Shown piece after piece: positions 11,701 through 20,700 of a stretch of 64,000 bases of DNA. The notes beneath the pieces are model-generated. The model had not been told where the DNA came from. It ran no database searches and saw nothing but the letters and a program-made list of their open reading frames with translations. Made by a program: the position numbers and the translations under genes. The stretch lies in assembly GCF_000023025.1 (NCBI RefSeq), contig NC_012997.1, positions 2,291,125 through 2,355,124 on the forward strand, written 5' to 3'. Position 1 is the stretch's first letter, and each line of letters begins with the position of its first letter. The DNA is from Teredinibacter turnerae T7901 (GTDB lineage: Bacteria; Pseudomonadota; Gammaproteobacteria; Pseudomonadales; Cellvibrionaceae).

Positions 11701-14700
11701 TATTAGCCAATGCCGGTTATTACGATGGCAAAAAACCGTTGGCGCCCACTTTTGCAAATACCTTGAGTAGTGCGGCGCTAGCCTGGTTAACCGGAGATTC
11801 CGGTTCGCACGAGATTGTAGGTGCACCAGCTGGTTATGCCAAATTTGCTCCGTTGGTTCCGGGTTACCCATTTGCCAAGAAACAATTTTGGATCGAGGGC
11901 GCGCGGGGATTTACGTCTGTGCCGGCCAGCCGACCGGATACATTGGCAAATGACCACCTGGTCTTGCAGCACCCGGTGTTACCTGGGGTTTATTATCTGG
12001 AACGACTGCTACACATGCATGCAGCTAAAACTCCGCTTGCAATACAGCAGTTGAAGTGGCTGGCGCCTGCGGTGTTTAAGGCCGGTCAGGAAGAACAGCT
12101 TAAATTTATTCCGACGGAATCAGGATACCAGATTAATTATGGCGAATTGCAGGTTTGCAGTGCACTGATTGTTGAGAGCACTGTAAATAGTACGACCGAA
12201 CAACATTTAAAATGGCAGTCTCCGGCAAGCAGCGTGCCGGTGCAAGACGTCGATCTGTTCTATACGCAACTATTAAAACTTGGTATTGAGTATGGACCTG
12301 GCCTGCGAGTATTGACACGCATACAACACAGTGAGCAGCAGGTATGGGTGAACTACGCGAAAGGGCCTTTGACGGCCTCTGCAATATTAGACGCAGCGTT
12401 ACAAGCAACCTCGCTGATGCTTTCACCAGCTCGGCAAGATGAAATTCGCCTTCCATTCACGGTCGCAAATCTATGGATAGCGGCAGACGTGCACAACGCG
12501 AGTAAAGCGTTCATCCAAAACGTGGGCCACAATCGCTTTGAAATTGGGATTTACGACGATGAGGAAAATGCGGTAGCTGTTCTGCTGGGTGTACAACTTA
12601 CCACTACAACCAAAACCGCATTGGCGGAATTGCTGAGTAAACAAAATGCACAGCCTTTACTGAAATTTGAACCTCAGTGGCTACAAGTTCCACCCGCACC
12701 AATTAACGACGAGCGTGCGGGAGTAACATTGGTCCTGTGCGAAACGCCTTTCGAACACGCAGACGAGCGTTCCTTTGCGGACGGTACCAAAGGCCCTGTT
12801 TTATGGGCTCGTGCCGGGAGTACTTTTACGGTTGAACCGGATAATGTGCATTGTGTATGGAATACAACTTCAGATAATGATTACGTAGCCCTGGCAAATT
12901 GGTTGCGCGAATTTAATCGCAGTTCCACTACATTTGTTGAGACAGTCATTTATGTACGGAATGGATTAGATAACGCTCGCCTTGGCTTTGAAAATCTCCT
13001 CGATTTGATGCGGGCCTGGTATCGCCTGAAGCAAAAGCAGCCCGTAAACACCGTGTTCTTGCACAGCGAATCTCATTATTCCGACGCTTGTGCGGTCGCG
13101 TCACTAGCCAAAACCGCCGCATTGGAATTTCCGGCTTTTCGGTTAAAGTCGCTCGAGATTGATACAAGCCTAAACGACATTTCCACGCTGCAAACCGCTT
13201 GGTCTGAATCGCATTTAGACAGTGGAGTGCATGTGCGCTATGCAGATGGTGCGCGATACGAAAAACGGATGCAGCCTTGCGTGCCTGCTGCGGCTTCTGT
13301 TAATCAACTCAAGAACTTTCGAAACGGTGGCGCTTACGTTATAACCGGCGGCCTGGGCGGGCTGGGAATTATTTTTGCGCGTTACCTTGCAACACACTAC
13401 AAGGCAAATCTGGTGCTGGTTGGCCGACGTGAGCTGGATAGGGCTGCGACCACAATATGCGATGAAATTGCAGATTGTGGCGGCCGGGCCATCTATATGA
13501 GCGCAGATATTAGCGAAACTACCCATGTGTCCGCGGTACTGCACAAAACGCGAGAATCATTCGGCGAGTTGCATGGCTGGATTCATTCCGCTGGTGTTAT
13601 TCGCGACGCGCTCTTGCCCTTTAAAACGCGAGATCAAATCAGTGAGGTACTCACACCAAAGGTGAGCGCGACTAAAGCGCTTCATCAGGCTTTGCGCAAC
13701 CAAACGCTGGATTTTGTTTTGTTGTGTTCGTCGGTCAGTGCGATGCTTGGCAGCAAGGGTCAGGCCGATTACTCCGCGGCCAATGGTTTTATGGATGGGT
13801 TTGCAGAAGCGGTTTCACACCCGGCGCAGCCCTGGATCTCGGTCAATTGGCCGCTGTGGAAAGACGGCGGTATGCAAATCGCCGAAAAAGACCTTGATGT
13901 ATTACAGGCCGCTGGACTTGATGTACTAACCACAGATGCCGGTATGCAAACTTTCGAGCGCGCAGTCATCGGCTCGACTGCCACCGTGCTGGAAATGCCA
14001 GGTGATCTAGCCAAGTTTATTACTCGCTTCGAGCAAGTTGAAAACCAACGATTTCCGGCTCTAGCTGCTACCGAAGAACCCGCTCGGGCTCAAGTCGCAG
14101 AGCGCCTGGAATTACAAAGCATTAATCCGGCAAGTGCTGCAACGCACCAAAAAACAGTGGTGTCCGAAGATTTTACGCCGCAGTTACGCGCCATATTATC
14201 AGAACTGCTAAAGCTAGATGATGACGATATTGTCGACGATGAGCCGCTGGACAGCTACGGTATCGATTCGGTGCAAACCGTATCGCTTTTGGAAAGTATC
14301 GAAAAAGCATTCGATATTGCAATTTCAGTTATCGAATTTTCAGAACTGAATACATTGCAAAAAATTGCAGACTATATTCTTGGCCAGCAGCCCCCGTCGA
14401 CGATGGCGGAGGCTGCTGGGGCAGTAGGGGAAAATCAGACCATAGCGAGGTTGAATCGCACGACGTCGGATACCGTTTTATCTGCACCGGCTGTTGAACC
14501 ACTTATTAAATCGAAAACACAAGCGACTCAGCGTATTGCCACGGACGTCGGCAATAGCTCCAATACCGACAGTTGTCCGCGAGAACAGGACATTGCAATT
14601 ATCGGTCTTGCTACTCGATTTCCCGGCGCAGAAAATTTAGCTCAATTATGGTCTGCACTTCAGCAGTCACTACCTACAACGCCCATTGCTTACGGCGACC

Positions 14701-17700
14701 TCTGCGTACAGCGTGGTTATCCATTTATTTCCGAAATTGCTGCACTACCGGTTTTTAGTTTGGTGCAAACCGCCGACCGGCGCACATCGGCATTACCTTA
14801 TGAGCTGTCTGTCCTGCAGGCGTTGATGAACGAACTACTGGTTTCGGCGTCGTTGGAACGCGAGGCGTATCGCGATAAATCCGTCGGGGTATTCCTTGGC
14901 GCAAGTTCGCCCGCATGGCAGGGGTCGACGCTGGACCAAATGCTTACCAGTTCGCTGGCAACCCAATTGAGTCGCGCGGTGGGTTTTACTGGGCCAGCCA
15001 TGGTCGTGGACAGCGCGTGTAGCTCGTTTATGAGTGCGCTTTACCAAGGTTGTCAGGCGATTAGAACTGGCGATACGGATCTGTCCGTGGTGGGCGCGGT
15101 TAACCTGTTATCTAATCCGCATATTGTTGCAGCGATGGCAGAAAAAGGAATGCTCTCGGCAGACGGTATTACGCGGTTGTTCGATACTGACGCTAAAGGT
15201 TTTGGCTTATCAGAAGGGGCCGGGCTGTTCCTATTAAAGCCGCATCTCCAGGCGTTATCGGATGGTGATAATGTGTTGGCCGTAATCAGTGGTATCAGCG
15301 TTCAAAACGAAGGTATCAGTCCGAGTCAAAGCCTTCCGAACGCAAAAAATTTACAGCGTATGATGCAGCGAACTCTAATGCAAAGCGGGGTGAATGCGAA
15401 CGCTGTCAGTTATGTGGATATCAGTGGTGTGGGTGATCAACTGATTGATGTGGTAGAGCTGGAAACGATTCACACGACTTACGTGGGCGACGCCGAATTT
15501 GATGATTGTGTCGTGTGTTCCGCTAAAGCGCACTACGGGACAGCCTTGCCTGCAAGTGGAATGCTCTCACTCGCTCGGTGTATTTTGGCGATGCATCAGG
15601 GTTGTTATCCCCCGCAGCCAAATTTAAACACGCTCGCACCGCGTATGCCATTTCGCGATGGTCACTTTTATCCAACAACGCAACCCAAGCTTTGGCCGCA
15701 AACCGCGATACCCCGAACTGCCGCAATAAACAATATGGGCATGGGGGGTACACACGGGCACGTGATTTTGCAGCAGGGTGCAGGGCGTTTGGAACTGAAT
15801 CGTGATCGGCCAGTGGCCATGTCACCCAGTGCTGCTCAGTCAGTCAGTGACGGAAGCTCACAGGCGTCGCCAGCGACCAAACAGGACATAGCGGCAGCAT
15901 GGTCTTCAGTGTTGTTGACATGGTTGCGAAAACGCTGCAACGACACGAGCCTGCACGAATCGCGCACCTTCGAAGAATTGGCGCTCGGCTCAGTTGAGAT
16001 TGCTGAATTGATGGCTTTTATTGAATCAGATATCAATCAGCCGCTATCACCGTCTGTGTTTTTTGATAATCCGACGATTGCGCAGTTGGCCGAGCATATT
16101 GTTCGTAAGAGCGGTAGTGCACCCGGTTTTGCTGTGCAGGAAAGAGAATCGCCTGTCGCTGAGAATATAAACAGATTTGATAGTAACGCGGATGGCTTAA
16201 GTGGTGGCGCAAAACCATCAACTCCTGCCTTAGTACCGGCAACAGCGCCGGTAATTCCCAATATAGCGATTACGGGAATGGCTGTACGCCTACCTCAAGC
16301 CAATTCACTGGATGATTTTTGGCAGCTTATCAAAAACGGTCGCGTTGTGTTAAAGCCGGTAAAAAATGCGCGCCCGGAACTTGCCAGTTCGGATACCAAT
16401 CGATATGCGGCACTGCTGGATAACGTCCGCGGTTTTGATGGTGAATTTTTTGGCCTTTCACCGCGCGAATGTAATTTGCTGGACCCGCAAGTAAGGCTAG
16501 CGTTGCAGACGGTATATCACGCAATTGAGGATGCAAATTTAGCATCGACGATTCGCGGTTCCAACACCGGTGTATTTGCGGGAATTTCCTTCCGTGATTA
16601 CGAGCATCTTTTGCGGCACAACGGGCCGGATAAAATTGAGGCGCATGAAAGTACCGGTAATGCCGCAACCATGCTGGCTAATCGAATCTCCTACACATTT
16701 AATTTAAAAGGCCCATCGGTGGTGGTAGATACCGCGTGTTCTTCGTCATTGGTGGCATTTCATCAGGCGTGCAATGCACTGCGCATGGGGGAGTGCGAGC
16801 AAGCAATCGTACTCGGTGCAAGTCTTTTACTTTCCCCCTGGCATTTTGAACACATGGAATCCCTGGGGGCACTTTCGCCGAGCGGTAGATGTGCTGTTTT
16901 CGATGCGGCTGCAGACGGTTACATACCTGGTGAGGCGGTAGTTGCGGTGGTACTGCAAACCCAGTCCGCAGGCCATTCACATCCGCAAACGCATCTACAA
17001 AATAGCTACGCAGAAGTGATTGCAAGCGGGGTTAACCATGCCGGGAAGACAAATTCCATCACTGTTCCGGGCGTGAGTCAGCAAGCTGCGTTATTGAGCC
17101 GCTGCTGGAGCAAGGCAGGCATTCTGCCTGGATATATCGAAACCCATGGTACCGGAACCCCCATGGGCGACCCTATCGAAGTGGATGCGATCGCGCGCGC
17201 GTTCAGCGATTCGAACGATGCAGCGGAGTCGTGCTATTTGGGCAGTGTTAAAGCCAATCTTGGCCATACGGAGGCGGCCGCAGGACTTACCGGATTGATA
17301 AAGGCTGTACTGGTCACCAAACATGGCATTATCCCGCCGCAGGCGGCATTCACGGAACAAAACAAAAAAATAATCCTGCCGAGCCAGCTCAAAATAAGTT
17401 CAACGGAATCAGCTTGGAATCAATTGATCGACCAACGCATATCGGGTATCAGTTCCTTCGGTTTTGGTGGCGCTAACGCACATGTGTTGCTGCGTGGTGT
17501 AAAACATAATGTCTCGTTATCAACGCAATCACCGCAGTTGTGTGTCGTGAGTGCACGCACTCGCGACGCTTTAATCAATTCGATAAGACAACTCCGGCAC
17601 TGGATCGCAACCCATCGCTCCGAGGAACTTGCCGGGATTGCGAGCGCTTTGGCTCAACGGGAAGTATTCGCCGAGCGCATGGCATTTGTTGCCAACAATA

Positions 17701-20700
17701 TCGACGAGTTGCTGCGTCACTTTGATCGTGCGCTCGCTGACGGTTTTCAGCAATCTTGTGTCGGTTATATTGATGAGAATCTGGACCGCGCTGCAACAGA
17801 TTTTGTGATACGAGGAAAGTCTCCAGTAATTTCTATAACCAGTGTGTTACCTGCGCATCTGCCTGGCTATGGATTTGTCGAGCAGGACTATTGGTTTTCT
17901 GAGTCAAAAAACACGTACGGCTCTGGCTCGGATAGCGCCACAACAACTGCTGTAGATGCGACACCGCAGCTGGCGTTCTATGAGCAGAATTGGACGCGAC
18001 AACCATTAGAAACATCGGAATGCAATCCGGAGCACTCATTGTGGTTGTGCAGCCCAGATGTATTGAAGAGTATTGAGGCTGACGCTCTCTCGGCTGGGCT
18101 TTCCGTTCAATGTAAATTATTGGCACTCGAGTCCATAGCAGCGGAGTGCGCAGCTTTCGCTGGCCCAATTAAGATTGCTTTATCTGAGAACGCGAACGGA
18201 TACCAGGAGCTAGAACGCGGCGGGCAATTCAAAGTGGTCAAGCTGTTGCAGGAGGTTCTCGCCAGCGGTAATGCGGATATCGATATTATTTACATAGATC
18301 GCAATGAACTGCCTGCTGCCGAATCACTTATGATGAGTGGTTTTGCGTTATCGGCCAGTGCAATAAAGCCCGGTGTCAGTTTGCGCACAATTTTCGGCGG
18401 TCTTTCAGACGCAGAGCTCCTCTCAGAGTTATGCTGTGATCTAGGGCCTGTTTCAGTTCAATACCGCAATGGAGAAAGAGGTTTTTATCGTCCGCAAAAA
18501 ATTTCCCTGGCCGATGCTACGGCCAGGATTGCGCAGAATAAAACGTCTGGTTTTAAGGTGGGCGGAACCTACGTTATTACCGGAGGTATGGGCAAGCTGG
18601 GTCAGTTGCTTGCACGCCAGCTGGTCAATGAATATAAGGCAAATATTATTTTATTGGGGCGACGCCCAATAGATGGGGTTAGTCACGATTTTTGTCGCAG
18701 TTTGAGCCACAACGCGAACGCTGTTGTTTATTTACAAGCGGATGTGACCCAAGCCGAGTCTCTACTAGGCGCACTGACTTTTGCCGAGCAACGCTTTGGT
18801 AAATTGGATGCGGTATTACACGCGGCCGGATGTTTAATCGAAGGCCCATTGATGAGTAAGTCCGCGAGTGATTTTCGCACGACACTTGCCAGTAAAGTAA
18901 GCGGACTTGACAATCTATTGTCTGCCGCGAAAAAGCTCAAAGCCTTCCCGCGCATTCTCGCCTTTTCGTCTACATCTGCTGTTATACCCTCGGCACAACT
19001 GGCGGATTATTCCATGGCAAACGCTTATATGGACCATCGTTGCCGCGCGTGTTTTGCTCAAGGTTTACCCGTCGTCGCGGTTCAGCTGCCGTACTGGCAG
19101 AACGGGGGCATGCAAGCCGATTCAGCCACGCTTGACCTTATTCAAGCGCAAACAGGGTTTTTGCCTTTGCCGGACCAACTTGGTTTTAACGCGCTGGGCA
19201 TGGCGGCTGCTCAAGAATCACCGGTCGTTTTAATCGCCTATGGTGATGCGGAAAAAATTCATGCAGTACTCGATGCAGCAATCATGCGTCGCAAGCGTTT
19301 ACCAATTGCGTTACCTTCCACCGCGGCTTCTTCATACGCTGTTACCAGCGATACTGCGAATAATACAGATACAGAACAAGTGCTTTTGCAACTGGTACAG
19401 GACGTGCTCGCCCTGAAAAAACGCCCGGCATTAACTACGCCTCTGGCGGACCTGGGGTTCGAGTCAATTACGGTGATCGAATTCACTCGCCGAGTGAAAA
19501 CATCGTTGGGCGTGGAGTTATCGGGTGCGGATATTTACAGTTATCGTACGCTGCAGGATTACTTCACTTTTATTCAAAGTCAGATCGTTGTTGATCCAAG
19601 CCCCTCTGAGCAAGTTGGAAATACAGCGCAACACCAATCGCCTTTCAACCGTGTAGGTTCTGAAAGTGTGACTACGCCGGAAAACCAAGCACAGGAAATC
19701 TTGCTGGTCGGAATGGCAGGCCGCTTCCCCGGCGCCCAAGATCTTATGCAATTTTGGCAAAATCAACTGGCCGGAAAGGACGTAATCCAAGAAACCTTTC
19801 CTGAGCGCATGGTTGGCGAACTGCAACCGACTATCACCGGTGCGGGTTTCTTAAGTCGTGTGGATGACTTCGATGCAGGCTTTTTTAATCAGACTCAGGT
19901 GCAGGCCGAACAAACAGATCCGCAGCAGCGTTTGTTGCTTCAGTCCACCTGGCACGCGCTGGAAGATGCTGGTGTGACCGCGGAATCGCTGAGCGGGTGT
20001 AAAGTCGGCGTCTTCATTGGTATTTCGAATATTGAATACCGCGAAGTGTTGGCAGCGTTTGCAAGCCACAATGGCCACAACGTTAGCGGTACATCATTGT
20101 CGATGTCAGCGAATAGTATTTCCTATTTTTTCAACTGGACAGGCCCCAGCGAGACGGTTGATACAGGCTGTTCGAGCTCTCTGGTCGCATTACACCGTGC
20201 GCGCAAAGCATTGGATGACGGCGACTGCGACTGGGCCGTTGTCGGTGGGGCCAATTTACTGTTGAGTAAAAACAGTTTTAAAGCGTGTGAAGATGCAGGC
20301 ATGTTATCGAAAAATCAGCGTTGCTATACCTTTGATGCACGTGCTAACGGTTATGTGCGTGGGGAGGGCGTTGGTGTGGTCTTACTTAAAGGCAAATCGG
20401 TCACCACGCCCACGGCGCCCGCATACGCTGCACTCAAAAATACCGGCATTAATCACAATGGCAAAGGACAAAGCCTGACGGCGCCAAGCGCAATCGCTCA
20501 AAGCGAACTGTTGCAACAGGTGTATTCAAAGCGAAATTTGAATATTGACAATCTCGACTACATTGAGTGTCACGGTACGGCTACGGAACTGGGGGACCCA
20601 ATCGAAATTAACGGGCTCAAGCTCGCGTTTGATGCCTTAGGCCAGTCGCCGACACAGTGTGCTTTAGGAACCGTGAAAACCCATATCGGCCATTTGGAAT

